64,000 bases of DNA from Burkholderia sp. Bp8963. Its GTDB lineage: Bacteria > Pseudomonadota > Gammaproteobacteria > Burkholderiales > Burkholderiaceae. A program made the translations under genes and the position numbers. The DNA is taken from the NCBI RefSeq assembly GCF_003854275.1, contig NZ_QTQP01000001.1, positions 186,001-250,000 on the forward strand. Direction: 5' to 3'. Positions within the stretch are counted from its first letter, which is position 1; every line of letters begins with the position of its first letter. The notes under the pieces are model-generated. The model made no database searches and had not been told where the DNA came from. It saw only the letters and a list, made by a program, of their open reading frames with translations. Positions 16,189 through 24,969 of the stretch are shown piece after piece.

Positions 16189-17508
16189 TCAGTGCGCGGC
16201 CCGCATCCGCGCGGCGACGACGAGCGAGATCAGGCAGCCGGCCGCGAGGTAGCCCGCAACGAGATGCCACGAACCGCCGCCGAAGTTGACGAGCGCGACC
16301 GCGATGAACGGCGTGAAGCCGCCGCCGACCACGCTCGCGAACTGGTAGCCGACACCCGCGCCGCTGTATCGGTATTCGGCGCCGAACAGTTCGGTGAAGA
16401 GCGGCTGCTGGACGCTCACGACCATGTCGTGCGCGGCATTCGCGAGCAGGATCGAGAAGATCACGATCCACGCGATCGAACGCGCTTCGAGCGCGAGGAA
16501 GAACGGCACCGCGGACGCGAGGCCGATCAGCGCGCCGACCAGGTAGATCCGGCGCAGGCCGAAGCGGTCGGCGAGCCACGCGAAGCACGGGATCGTCACG
16601 CAGCTCACCGCGCCGACCAGCAGGCCGATGTTCAGGAACAGGTCGCGCGACATGCCGAGGTTGGTCGTCGAGTAGCTGAGCGCGAACGCGGTGACGATGT
16701 ACATCGTGAACAGCTCGGCGAGGCGCAGTGCGACGATCAGCAGGAACGCCTTCGGATGGCGCGTCAGCGCTTCGAGTACCGGCAGGCGCAGCTTGCGGTT
16801 CGAGTGCTCGACCTTCTCGACGAACTCCTGCGACTCGTCCATGCTCTTGCGCACCCACAGGCCGATCAGCACCAGCACGATGCTGAACACGAACGGCAGG
16901 CGCCAGGCCCACGACTTGAACGCGGCTTCGCCGAGCGTGTGGTTCAGGATCGACACGATGCCGGTCGCGAACACGAGCCCGACGCCATAGCCGACCTGCA
17001 CGCCGCTGCTGTAGAACGCCTTTTTCTTCTGCGGCGCGCTTTCAACGGCCATCAGCGCCGCGCCGCCCCATTCGCCGCCGACCGCAAAGCCCTGCAGCGC
17101 GCGCATCGCGACGAGCAGCACGGGCGCCCACCAGCCGATCGTCGCGTAGGTCGGCAGCAGGCCGATCGCGACGGTCGACAGTCCCATCAGCATCACGGTC
17201 AGCACGAGCATCCGCTTGCGGCCGAGCCGGTCGCCGTAGTGGCCGAACACGACGCCGCCGAGCGGCCGGAACAGGAAGCCGACGCCGAACGTCGCGAACG
17301 CGGCCAGCGTGCCCATCGTCGCGCTGACTTGCGGGAAGAACGCGGAATTGAACACGAGCGCGGCGACGATTCCGTACAGCAGGAAGTCGTACCAGTCGAC
17401 TACCGCGCCGACGAAGCTGCCGATCGCGGCCTTGCGGGCCTGGCTTTTCGTGCGAGCGATGCCGGCGGTGTCGAGGGTGTCGAGGGTGTCAAAAGCGGTG
17501 GGGGGCAT
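16189..17508 (-). CDS. MHS-family MFS transporter
   Basis: A 439-aa permease; the ATG at 17508 has AGGAGA seven bases upstream. Twelve hydrophobic segments are visible. The N-terminal GSFVGAVVDWYDFLLYG and the loop 2-3 motif GHYGDRLGRKRML are diagnostic of the metabolite:H+ symporter (MHS) family (KgtP, ShiA, ProP). RALQGFAVGGEWGGA is the family motif in TM4-5. Substrates are small organic acids or osmolytes, driven by protons. The gene is divergent from a 4-hydroxyphenylpyruvate dioxygenase gene, so an aromatic acid is a reasonable but unproven substrate. A Leu/Asp-Thr repeat (DTLDTLDT) sits in the N-terminal tail. Confidence 0.88.
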   Translation of the reverse strand: MPPTAFDTLDTLDTAGIARTKSQARKAAIGSFVGAVVDWYDFLLYGIVAALVFNSAFFPQVSATMGTLAAFATFGVGFLFRPLGGVVFGHYGDRLGRKRMLVLTVMLMGLSTVAIGLLPTYATIGWWAPVLLVAMRALQGFAVGGEWGGAALMAVESAPQKKKAFYSSGVQVGYGVGLVFATGIVSILNHTLGEAAFKSWAWRLPFVFSIVLVLIGLWVRKSMDESQEFVEKVEHSNRKLRLPVLEALTRHPKAFLLIVALRLAELFTMYIVTAFALSYSTTNLGMSRDLFLNIGLLVGAVSCVTIPCFAWLADRFGLRRIYLVGALIGLASAVPFFLALEARSIAWIVIFSILLANAAHDMVVSVQQPLFTELFGAEYRYSGAGVGYQFASVVGGGFTPFIAVALVNFGGGSWHLVAGYLAAGCLISLVVAARMRAAH

Positions 17509-17889
17509 GGCGATGTCTCCTGGCACGGCGCATCATGGAATCGTGGCAGTGCCGCGTCCGATGCTGCATTGAAGGCGTTGGGTGAACGGAGAATAGGGCG
17601 TGCGCCGCATCGCGGCAATTGGCTGATTGGCAAAAGTGCGCGATTATCGTTCAAATCCGTGCGCTGATCGAACGCTTTGCGGGTTTGCACCAAGCCGGGC
17701 GGTCCGCGCGGCGGGCTCGTATCCGGGACTGTCCGTTCGGCCGAGGTGTGCCGGCATGAACGATTTGGTTAAAATCTGCACCATTGAAAAACGTAGCGCG
17801 GCGCGGGCAGGTTGTTCGCCGGCCGCGCGGCCGGGCCGCGACGCGGCACCGGCGCACTGTCATCGACCTGCTTGTCCCCGGAGACTGGA
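17509..17889. other. Divergent promoter region, transporter / hpd
   Basis: About 380 bases separating two divergent genes. No coding frame is convincing. It should hold both promoters. An AT-richer patch near 17765-17790 (GGTTAAAATC) is the best candidate for the hpd promoter. No operator could be defined. Confidence 0.4.
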
Positions 17890-19017
17890 ATGCTCGGCAA
17901 TCATCCCCCCCTGTCCAGCGACACGCCGCCTGTCGACGATCCGGCCGCCAACCCGCTCGGGATGGCCGGCCTCGAATTCGTCGAGTTCGCGGCGCCGGTG
18001 CCGGACGCGCTCGCGCAACGCTTCGAGCAGCTCGGCTTCAAGGCGATCGCGCGGCATGTCAGCAAGGCCGTCACGCTGTACCGGCAAGGCCAGATGAACT
18101 TCCTGATCAACGCGGAGCCGGATTCGTTCGCCGCGCGCTATGCGGAAGAGTACGGGATGGGCGTCTGCGCGATCGGCCTGCGGGTCGGGAATGCGCGGCG
18201 CGCATTCGAACGCGCGATCGAGCTCGGCGCGTGGGCGTTCGAGGGCGAACGGCTCGGCGTCGGCGAGCTGCGGATTCCGGCGATCCAGGGCATCGGCGAT
18301 TCGCACCTGTATTTCGTCGACCGCTGGCGGGGGCGCGGCGGCCAGCGCGGCGGCGTCGGCGACATCTCGATCTTCGACGTCGACTTCCGGCCGATCGACG
18401 TCGCCACCGCACATACCGATCTCGAATTCGAGGGCGTCGGGCTGCAGCAGGTCGACCATTTCACACAGACGGTCGGCGCCGGGCGCATGCAGGAATGGCT
18501 GGATTTCTATCGCGACCTGCTGTATTTCCGCGAAATCCATCAAATCGACGCGCACTGGCACGTATCGGAAGAGTCGCGCGTGATGGTGTCGCCGTGCGGC
18601 GCGGTGCGGATTCCCGTGTACGAGGAGGGCACGCGGCGCACCGAGCTGATGCACGCGTACCTGCCCGACCATCCGGGCGAGGGCGTCCAGCACGTCGCGC
18701 TCGCGACCGACGACATCCTGGCAAGCGTCGATGCGCTGCGCGAGAACGGCGTCGAGTTCATCGAGCCGCCTGAGCGCTACTACGACGAGGTCGACGCGCG
18801 GCTGCCGGGCCATGGCCTCGACCTCGACGCACTGCGCCGGCGCGCGGTGCTGGTCGACGGCGAGACGGACGGCGACGGTCCGCCGCGGCTGTTCTTCCAG
18901 ACCTTCGTCAAGCGGCGGCCCGGCGAGATCTTCTTTGAGATCGTCCAGCGGCACGGGCATCACGGGTTCGGCGAAGGGAACCTCGCCGCACTCGCGCGGG
19001 CGCGCGACGCCGGCTGA
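17890..19017 (+). CDS. hpd: 4-hydroxyphenylpyruvate dioxygenase
   Basis: A 375-aa two-domain vicinal-oxygen-chelate enzyme. Fe(II) ligands are His190 (VDHFTQ), His268 (VQHVAL) and Glu350 (FFEIVQRHGHHGFGEGN), all conserved with bacterial HPPD. It converts 4-hydroxyphenylpyruvate to homogentisate in tyrosine breakdown, in the cytoplasm. The ATG at 17890 has GGAGA upstream; a longer frame starts at 17812. The related hydroxymandelate synthase cannot be fully excluded, but the C-terminal helix sequence favours HPPD. No hmgA or fahA is adjacent. Confidence 0.9.
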   Translation: MLGNHPPLSSDTPPVDDPAANPLGMAGLEFVEFAAPVPDALAQRFEQLGFKAIARHVSKAVTLYRQGQMNFLINAEPDSFAARYAEEYGMGVCAIGLRVGNARRAFERAIELGAWAFEGERLGVGELRIPAIQGIGDSHLYFVDRWRGRGGQRGGVGDISIFDVDFRPIDVATAHTDLEFEGVGLQQVDHFTQTVGAGRMQEWLDFYRDLLYFREIHQIDAHWHVSEESRVMVSPCGAVRIPVYEEGTRRTELMHAYLPDHPGEGVQHVALATDDILASVDALRENGVEFIEPPERYYDEVDARLPGHGLDLDALRRRAVLVDGETDGDGPPRLFFQTFVKRRPGEIFFEIVQRHGHHGFGEGNLAALARARDAG

Positions 19018-19124
19018 CGGGACGCCGGCGGATGGAATTCGCGCCTGCGCGAGCGGGCCGCGCGTCGTCCATCGGCCGTCCGCTGTCGGCAGGCTGGCGC
19101 GACGCCACGTGCGTCGCCCGGCGT

Positions 19125-20360
19125 TCAGCCGTCCGCGGCCGGCAGCCGGTTCGGCTCCGGATCGTTCGGCTGCTGCAGTGCGCACGACGTGCCACCGGGC
19201 GTATACATCGACACGACACAGCGATTGCACGACGTGCAGCCCGACCGCTCGCTGCGGCCGTCGCGCAGCCGGTTTACGAAGTCCGGCTCGAACATGAGCG
19301 CGCGCGCCATCGCCACCGCATCGAAGCCGTCGTGCAGCGCGCGGGCGACGTTGTCGCGCGAGCGCACGCCGCCGAGATACGCGAGCGGCATCCGGACCGC
19401 CGCACGGACCTTGCGCGAATGCTCGAGAAAGTACAGTTCGCGGAACGCGCCCAGCTTCGGCTCGGTGAGCTTCTGCAGCGCCATCGCGGTGCGCACGATC
19501 GCGTTGTCGGCATTCGCGCGCGCGTCACCGGGCAGCGGGCTGCCGAACAGCTGCCATACCGATTCGACGTTCATCCCGCCGCTCAGCACCAGCAGGTGCG
19601 CGCCCTCGGCTTCGAGCCGGCGCGCGACCTCGCACGCATCGTCTGCCGTGCCGCCGCCGCGCACGCCTTCGGTCACGCCGATCTTGCAGATCACCGCGAG
19701 ATCCCGGCCCACCGCGTCGAGCACGCGCCGCAGCACCTCGACCGGAAATGCCGCGCGCCGCGCCGCATCGCCGCCGTACGCGTCGCGGCGGCGGTTGTAG
19801 AGCGGCGACAGGAACTGGCTCAGCAGGTAGCCGTGACCCATGTGGATCTCGACCGCGTCGAAACCCGCATCGCGCGCGTGGCGGGCGGCCTGCGCGAACT
19901 CGGCCGCGACGGCCGTCATCTGGTCGCGCGTCATCGCCTGCTTCAGGAACCGGCCGCTCATCACGCCGACCTTGTTGAAGCCGCCCGACGCGCTGAGCGG
20001 CCGCCGCGTCGACAGCACAGGCAGGAACGTGAAGCAGCCGCCGTGCGTGATCTGCGCGGATGCCGCCGCACTGTGGCGATGGACAGCGTCGGTCAGCGCG
20101 CGGAAATGCCGGATGGATGGCGCGTCGAGCTGCGCCTGGTCGACGAACGTCCTGCCGTCGGGGCTGACCGCGCAATAGGCGACGGTCGTGAGCGCCGCGC
20201 CGCCTTCGGCAGTGCGTTCGTGAAATCGCACGAGCGCGCGCGACGGTACGCCGTTCGGCGTCATCCCTTCGTTGGTCGCGGATTTGATCATACGATTGCG
20301 CAGCGTCAGCGGACCGACGCGCAGCGGGCTGAAGGCGGTGGAAAGGTCGGCGGATGCCAT
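19125..20360 (-). CDS. Old-yellow-enzyme-like NADH:flavin oxidoreductase
   Basis: A 411-aa TIM-barrel flavoprotein: LRNRMIKSATNEG at the N-terminus, then the substrate-binding GFDAVEIHMGHGYLLSQFLSP and the FMN-binding LAYLGGVRSRDNVARAL. A C-terminal cysteine cluster, GCTSCNRCVVSMY, resembles the Fe-S segment of the 2,4-dienoyl-CoA reductase/BaiCD branch, but no fused NAD domain follows. Such enzymes reduce activated C=C bonds. The nearby steroid locus makes a steroid enone or dienoyl substrate thinkable, but the gene lies outside it. A start at 20360 lacks a strong ribosome site; a start further upstream is possible. Confidence 0.82.
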   Translation of the reverse strand: MASADLSTAFSPLRVGPLTLRNRMIKSATNEGMTPNGVPSRALVRFHERTAEGGAALTTVAYCAVSPDGRTFVDQAQLDAPSIRHFRALTDAVHRHSAAASAQITHGGCFTFLPVLSTRRPLSASGGFNKVGVMSGRFLKQAMTRDQMTAVAAEFAQAARHARDAGFDAVEIHMGHGYLLSQFLSPLYNRRRDAYGGDAARRAAFPVEVLRRVLDAVGRDLAVICKIGVTEGVRGGGTADDACEVARRLEAEGAHLLVLSGGMNVESVWQLFGSPLPGDARANADNAIVRTAMALQKLTEPKLGAFRELYFLEHSRKVRAAVRMPLAYLGGVRSRDNVARALHDGFDAVAMARALMFEPDFVNRLRDGRSERSGCTSCNRCVVSMYTPGGTSCALQQPNDPEPNRLPAADG

Positions 20361-20745
20361 GTCGGGGCGAGGGAAAGGATCGGACACGCGATGCATTGTG
20401 CGGCGCTGGCGGGCGCGCGCATCGTCCGGGCGGATGAGGGCCTGTGCTGAATTCCGGCCAGAAGGACGTTGCCGTCCCCGGGCATGAGCCGTGCGGCAGC
20501 GACGGACTCCGGTTGGCAAGCTGAACGACGCTCTGCGACATATGGACGGAGCGATACAACTCATCGACTGTATTTCGTCACTACAACCGATAGGTTGTAT
20601 TTGCAGCCCGTTCGGACGGAAGCAGACGGTCGTGTAACGGACAGGCCGCGTGGCGGCCCGGAAGAGGCGCGGCGCACGTGCGGACGCGCCGCCAGCCGGG
20701 CCGGCTTGCGGGAATCGGCTGCCCCGTCACCGGGCTCCCGTGGGC
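20361..20745. other. Intergenic region with operator-like palindromes
   Basis: About 385 bases between the end of the RibB-like gene and the start of the oxidoreductase gene, both on the minus strand. No convincing gene. It contains a sharp palindrome at 20582-20599 and a looser pair ATACA (20554-20558) / TGTAT (20569-20573) in a locally AT-rich patch, so a regulated promoter for the oxidoreductase is likely here. Confidence 0.45.
20582..20599. promoter_or_regulatory. Palindromic operator candidate
   Basis: TACAACC-GATA-GGTTGTA: perfect seven-base arms around a four-base centre. The symmetry, size and AT-rich setting fit a dimeric repressor site (HxlR, TetR or MarR class). No such regulator gene is adjacent, so the protein is unknown. 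Confidence 0.5.
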
Positions 20746-21870
20746 TCACGCGGCCCGCCGCCCGAGCCCCGGCGCGAGCCGCGCCGTTTCCGGATCGTCG
20801 TCGCCGAGCGGGATGAACGCCATGATCTCCAGATCGTGCCCCGACAGCGCGGGCAGCCGGAACGGGCTCGACAGCACGTTCAGCCGTCGCACGCCGAGTT
20901 CGCGCAGGATCTGCGAGCCGATGCCGGTCGCGCGCCCGTCGCGGCGTCCGCCGCCCGCCGGCGCGCGCGCGTGGTCGCTGCGCAGGTCGCAATCGAGCAG
21001 CACCGCGACCCCGCAGCCGGCCGCGTCGATCCGCTGCAACGCCGCGTGCAACGGCCACGAATGCGCGGACGGCTCGGCATCGAGCAGGTCGAGCAGCGAA
21101 TGGCATTCGTGCACGCGCGTCAGCACGGGCGCCGCCGGATCGGGCTCGCCGCGCACGAGCGCGAGATGCGGCGCGCCGTGCACGGTGTCGCGATACTCGA
21201 TCGCGCGAAACCGTCCCCACGGCGTATGCAGCGGTCGCTCGCCGACACGTTCGACGAGCGACTCGTGTTCGCGCCGGTAGTGGATCAGGTCGGCGATCGT
21301 GCCGATCTTCAGCCCGTGATGCGCGGCGAACGCCTGCAGCTCGGGCAGCCGAGCCATCGTGCCGTTGTCGTTCATCACTTCGCAGATCACCGCGGCCGGC
21401 GTGAGGCCCGCGAGCGCCGCGAGGTCGCAGCCGGCCTCGGTGTGCCCCGCGCGGACGAGCACGCCGCCCGGCCGCGCGGCGATCGGGAACACGTGGCCGG
21501 GCTGCACGAGATCGTCGGGCCGCGCGCCGGCGCGCACGGCGGTGCGGATCGTATGCGCGCGGTCGGCGGCCGAGATGCCGGTCGTCACGCCGTCGGCCGC
21601 CTCGATGCTCACCGTGAACGCGGTGCCGAACGGCGTGCCGTTGTGATCGGCCATCGGTGCCAGCCGGAGCTGCGCGCAGCGTTCGGCGGTCAGCGTCAGG
21701 CAGATCAGGCCGCGCCCGAAACGCGCCATGAAGTTGATCGCGTCGGGCGTCACGTGGTCGGCCGCGATCACGAGGTCACCCTCGTTCTCGCGATCCTCTT
21801 CGTCGACGAGCAACACCATGCGGCCCGCGCGCAGTTCGTCGACGATCTCCCGGGTGCTCGCGAGCGTCAT
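20746..21870 (-). CDS. ribB: 3,4-dihydroxy-2-butanone 4-phosphate synthase with degenerate GTP cyclohydrolase II domain
   Basis: A 374-aa RibBA-like protein. The N-terminal half has all DHBP-synthase signatures: [23 protein letters not shown] and [13 protein letters not shown]. It makes dihydroxybutanone phosphate from ribulose 5-phosphate for riboflavin. The C-terminal half aligns with GTP cyclohydrolase II ([13 protein letters not shown]) but lacks the zinc cysteine triad (the DCG motif) and the catalytic Arg loop, so it should be inactive in that reaction. Start and the upstream esterase stop overlap (ATGA). This type occurs as an extra copy beside canonical ribBA and may supply flavin for specific pathways. 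Confidence 0.85.
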   Translation of the reverse strand: MTLASTREIVDELRAGRMVLLVDEEDRENEGDLVIAADHVTPDAINFMARFGRGLICLTLTAERCAQLRLAPMADHNGTPFGTAFTVSIEAADGVTTGISAADRAHTIRTAVRAGARPDDLVQPGHVFPIAARPGGVLVRAGHTEAGCDLAALAGLTPAAVICEVMNDNGTMARLPELQAFAAHHGLKIGTIADLIHYRREHESLVERVGERPLHTPWGRFRAIEYRDTVHGAPHLALVRGEPDPAAPVLTRVHECHSLLDLLDAEPSAHSWPLHAALQRIDAAGCGVAVLLDCDLRSDHARAPAGGGRRDGRATGIGSQILRELGVRRLNVLSSPFRLPALSGHDLEIMAFIPLGDDDPETARLAPGLGRRAA

Positions 21871-22805
21871 CGCGCCTCCGGTGCTGCGAACGCACGGCGC
21901 AACGCGTCGGCCGCGAACGTCAGTGCGCGATCGGCGGCGTCGACCGCGCCGAGCATGCTCGCGAAGCCATGCAGCTGGCCGGGCCAGCGCACGAGCGTGA
22001 CCGGCGTGCCGGCCTGTGCGACGCGCGCCGCATACGCTTCGGCTTCGTCGCGCAGCGGATCGAATTCGGCGCTGACGATCGTCGCGGGCGGCACGCCGGC
22101 GAGATCGCGCGCGGCAAGCGGGCTCGCGAGCGGCGATGCGCGGTCCGCATCGTCGCCGAAATAGTGGCGCTTGAACCAGCGCATCATGTCCGCGGTGAGG
22201 AAGTAGCCGTTGCCGAGCGATTCGTATGACGGATGCTCGGTCGCGCAATCGACGACGGGATACAGCAGCAGCTGATGCGTGATCCGGATGCCCGAGCCGC
22301 GCAGCTGCAGCGCGGCGACGGCAGCAAGATTGCCGCCCGCGCTGTCGCCCGCCACCGCGAGTGCGCCGTCGAGTGCGCCGAGATCGCGTGCGCTCGCGGC
22401 CGCCCAGCGCACCGCGTCGCACGCGTCGTGTGCAGCCGCCGGAAAGCGCGCCTCGGGCGCGAGCCGGTAGTCGACCGACAGCACGAGCGTGCGTGCGCGC
22501 TGCGCGAGGCTGCGGCACAGGTTCGCGTGCGATTCGAGGCCGCACGACACGAAGCCGCCGCCGTGGAAAAACACGGTCAGCGGCAACGGGCCGTCGGCGT
22601 GCGGACGATAGAGCCGCGCGGGCAACACGTGGCCCGATGCGGGAATGCGCCAGTCCTCCTCGGCGGCGATCGCGTCGCCGGGAGCAAAGGCGCCGCCCGC
22701 CGCGAGACTCGCGCGGTAGGCGGGAACGGTCAGTTGATCGAAATCGATCGCGGGGGCCTGGGCGAACGCGGCCAGCAACGCCTGCGCCTGGGGGTCGAGC
22801 GGCAT
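21867..22805 (-). CDS. Alpha/beta-hydrolase esterase (HSL family)
   Basis: A 312-aa hormone-sensitive-lipase-type esterase: oxyanion-hole HGGGF, nucleophile GDSAGGN, acid [10 protein letters not shown], and His in LHGFAS. It should hydrolyse short-chain acyl esters in the cytoplasm. AGGAG lies before the ATG. It is the first gene of a two-gene unit with the RibB-like gene (4-base overlap), a pairing without an obvious shared reaction. A role in hydrolysing steroid esters is possible but only by proximity. Confidence 0.88.
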   Translation of the reverse strand: MPLDPQAQALLAAFAQAPAIDFDQLTVPAYRASLAAGGAFAPGDAIAAEEDWRIPASGHVLPARLYRPHADGPLPLTVFFHGGGFVSCGLESHANLCRSLAQRARTLVLSVDYRLAPEARFPAAAHDACDAVRWAAASARDLGALDGALAVAGDSAGGNLAAVAALQLRGSGIRITHQLLLYPVVDCATEHPSYESLGNGYFLTADMMRWFKRHYFGDDADRASPLASPLAARDLAGVPPATIVSAEFDPLRDEAEAYAARVAQAGTPVTLVRWPGQLHGFASMLGAVDAADRALTFAADALRRAFAAPEAR

Positions 22806-23081
22806 CGGAACTCCTGTCTGAATCGGGTGCGGATCGAATCAGGTATACCCGCATCGCGGTTTCCCTGAGAGCGCGCCGGATGCTTGCCGGCGCGGCCTGA
22901 CGGCCATTCCAGCGCAGCGGCCTGCGCGTCACATCATCCGATTGGACGATGGTTCGGTCGTCCAGATAGCGAAAGCTCCGTCTTCAGTAAATCTCCCGAT
23001 GACGCCGATCAAGACGCGTCTTAATCTTGGCGGCGCGGCTGAATCGGATTGAACGAATCGCATGGAGGATGGAGCGTGCTG

Positions 23082-24275
23082 ATGGAGACAAGATGGGCTC
23101 CGCAAGAGAGCCAGTCAACGATGGAGGAGGAGGCCGGCCTCAGCGTCGCGGAGTTCAGCGAGCTGATGGCGCGGATTTACCAGGGGCCGCTCGAGACGCC
23201 GCCGTGGGCGGGCGCGCTCGAGCTGGTGCGGCGCTGGCTCGACGCGAACTACGTGACGCTGATCCTGCGCGCGGCCGCGAGCGACCGCCGCGCACCGCTG
23301 TCGGTGCATGCGTCGGAGTTCGGCCCGGTGGTGCCCGGCGACGGCGAGGCTTCGTACAATTCGTACTACTATTCGCTCGACCCGTTCATCGGCCTGCCGG
23401 CCGATCGCGTCGTGACGGCTGACGAGGTGTTCGGCGAAACGGGCTGGCTGTCGAGCGAGTTCTACAAGCAGTTCCTGAAACCGTCGGACGTGCGCCACAT
23501 CCTCGGCGCGGACCTGCGCACGCCGTCCGGCGTCGAGTGCCGGTTCCGCGTGTGCCGCAAGCACGCGTCGAAACCGTTTTCAGCGCGCGACAAGGCGATC
23601 TGCGGACTGCTGCTGCCGCACCTGAAGCGCGCGGTCGAACTGCATTCGCGGCTTGACACGGCCGAAGTCGAACGGTCGATCTACGCGAACGCCGTGAACC
23701 GGATGCAGGTCGGGATGATCACGCTCGACGAAAAGGGCGCGATCATCGACATGAACGGCGTCGCCGACGAGATCCTCAAGCAGGGTAACGGCCTGTGCGT
23801 CGCGCGCGGCACGATCGAGGCGACCGATGCGCAGGAGAACCGCACGCTGCAGCGGCTGATCCGCCATGCGGTGATGGGCCATCACGGCACCGCGTCCGCG
23901 ATCGTCGAGGCGATGCCGGTCACCCGCAGCTTCGACAAGCCGCGCCTCGGGCTGCTGGTGCGCACGATCCTGCTGTCGGACTGGTCGGAAGACAACAAGC
24001 GGCGGCCGGCCGTCGCGCTGCTGGTGCGCGATCCGGACCGCAAGCCGCAGGGCGCGCAGGAGATCATCCGCAAGCTGTTCGACCTGACGCCGGCCGAAAC
24101 GTCGCTCGCGCTGCTGCTGACGAACGGGATGACGCTCGAGGAAGCCGCCGAGGAATCGGGGATCAGCAAGAACACGGCGCGCACGCACCTGCGCGCGATC
24201 TTCTCGAAGACGGGCGTGACCCGCCAGGCGACGCTCGTGCGAATCCTGCTCGGCAGCGTGGTGCCGCTCGGTTGA
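23082..24275 (+). CDS. LuxR-type regulator, TeiR/TesR-like
   Basis: A 397-aa protein from the ATG at 23082, with GGAG seven bases upstream; a TTG at 23049 and an ATG at 23121 are alternatives. Residues 320-390 hold the LuxR helix-turn-helix (FDLTPAETSLALLLTNG, then GISKNTARTHLRAIFSKTG). The N-terminal 300 residues form a GAF/PAS-like sensor region (YYYSLDPF, DKAICGLLLPHLKRAV, MITLDEKGAIIDMN). Size, layout and its place just upstream of the steroid genes match TeiR/TesR, the LuxR-type activator of steroid degradation in Comamonas testosteroni. I therefore propose it as the local activator. Confidence 0.78.
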   Translation: METRWAPQESQSTMEEEAGLSVAEFSELMARIYQGPLETPPWAGALELVRRWLDANYVTLILRAAASDRRAPLSVHASEFGPVVPGDGEASYNSYYYSLDPFIGLPADRVVTADEVFGETGWLSSEFYKQFLKPSDVRHILGADLRTPSGVECRFRVCRKHASKPFSARDKAICGLLLPHLKRAVELHSRLDTAEVERSIYANAVNRMQVGMITLDEKGAIIDMNGVADEILKQGNGLCVARGTIEATDAQENRTLQRLIRHAVMGHHGTASAIVEAMPVTRSFDKPRLGLLVRTILLSDWSEDNKRRPAVALLVRDPDRKPQGAQEIIRKLFDLTPAETSLALLLTNGMTLEEAAEESGISKNTARTHLRAIFSKTGVTRQATLVRILLGSVVPLG

Positions 24276-24361
24276 CGGGGACGGGCGGGCAGCGACGGAG
24301 CGCGACGGCCCGCCCGACGGACCGCTCACGCGAGCGCAGGTCCGGCGCTCGGGTCCGACAT

Positions 24362-24712
24362 TCAAGCTGCCCGTTTCTGCGAAATCACGAGCAGCGCGCC
24401 GTTGCGATCTTCGAGCACCGCGCGAAACTCGTGCGGCCCCGCCTGCACGGGCACCCGCACCGACGCGCCCGCCTTGACGACGCGCGCCATCGCCGCATAC
24501 AGATCGTCATCCTCATCAACCCGCAGCGTCAGCGCCGCGCGCTCGACGATCTGCTCGTCGCCCGCAACCAGCGCGATGGTCAGCGGGCCGCCGTCTAGCG
24601 CGCAATAGCGGTCGCCATCGCGGAACTTCACGTTCAGGCCCAGGCCGTCGACGAACAGCGGCAATGCCGTGTCGATGTCGTCGACCGGATACAGCAGCAT
24701 AGAAACCTTCAT
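24362..24712 (-). CDS. VOC (glyoxalase/bleomycin-resistance-like) protein
   Basis: A 116-aa single vicinal-oxygen-chelate module: MKVSMLLYPVDDIDTALPLFVDGLGL, with the paired strands ending HEFRAVLEDRNGALLVIS. GGGAG lies before the ATG at 24712. Metal ligands are incomplete by eye, so a catalytic role is uncertain. It is divergent from the steroid block and converges with the LuxR gene. Function unknown. Confidence 0.75.
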   Translation of the reverse strand: MKVSMLLYPVDDIDTALPLFVDGLGLNVKFRDGDRYCALDGGPLTIALVAGDEQIVERAALTLRVDEDDDLYAAMARVVKAGASVRVPVQAGPHEFRAVLEDRNGALLVISQKRAA

Positions 24713-24841
24713 CCGTTGTCTCCCTTGTCGTGACGCGGCGTGCACGCCGCCGCCGGACGATCCTAGCGCGACCCCGGGCGGTCGCACGCAGTCCGATCGG
24801 ATGACGGTGAAACCCCTCTGTCCGCGAACGCGCCCCGTTAC

Positions 24842-24857
24842 TCCAAACAGACGATGT
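24842..24857 (+). promoter_or_regulatory. Conserved 16-mer upstream of steroid block 1
   Basis: TCCAAACAGACGATGT, about 113 bases before the first gene of block 1. A 15-of-16 match stands before hsaC (36235-36250). Sharing between the two promoters of one pathway suggests an activator or repressor site. The protein that binds is not known; the LuxR-type regulator at 23.1 kb is the natural candidate. Confidence 0.4.
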
Positions 24858-24969
24858 CCGCGTCCGCGCGCGCGCCGACACTCCCATCCGTGGACCGTCG
24901 CTATCCGTCTGCGTGCCGCAGATGGCCTGCGCGACCCCGACCCGTCCAACATCCATGGAGACGCACGCA

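Noticed and set aside
15964..17667. A long plus-strand frame through the heptamer array and transporter
   Set aside because: The encoded GERRAAS repeats are only the translated tandem repeat; the remainder is antisense to the MFS gene.
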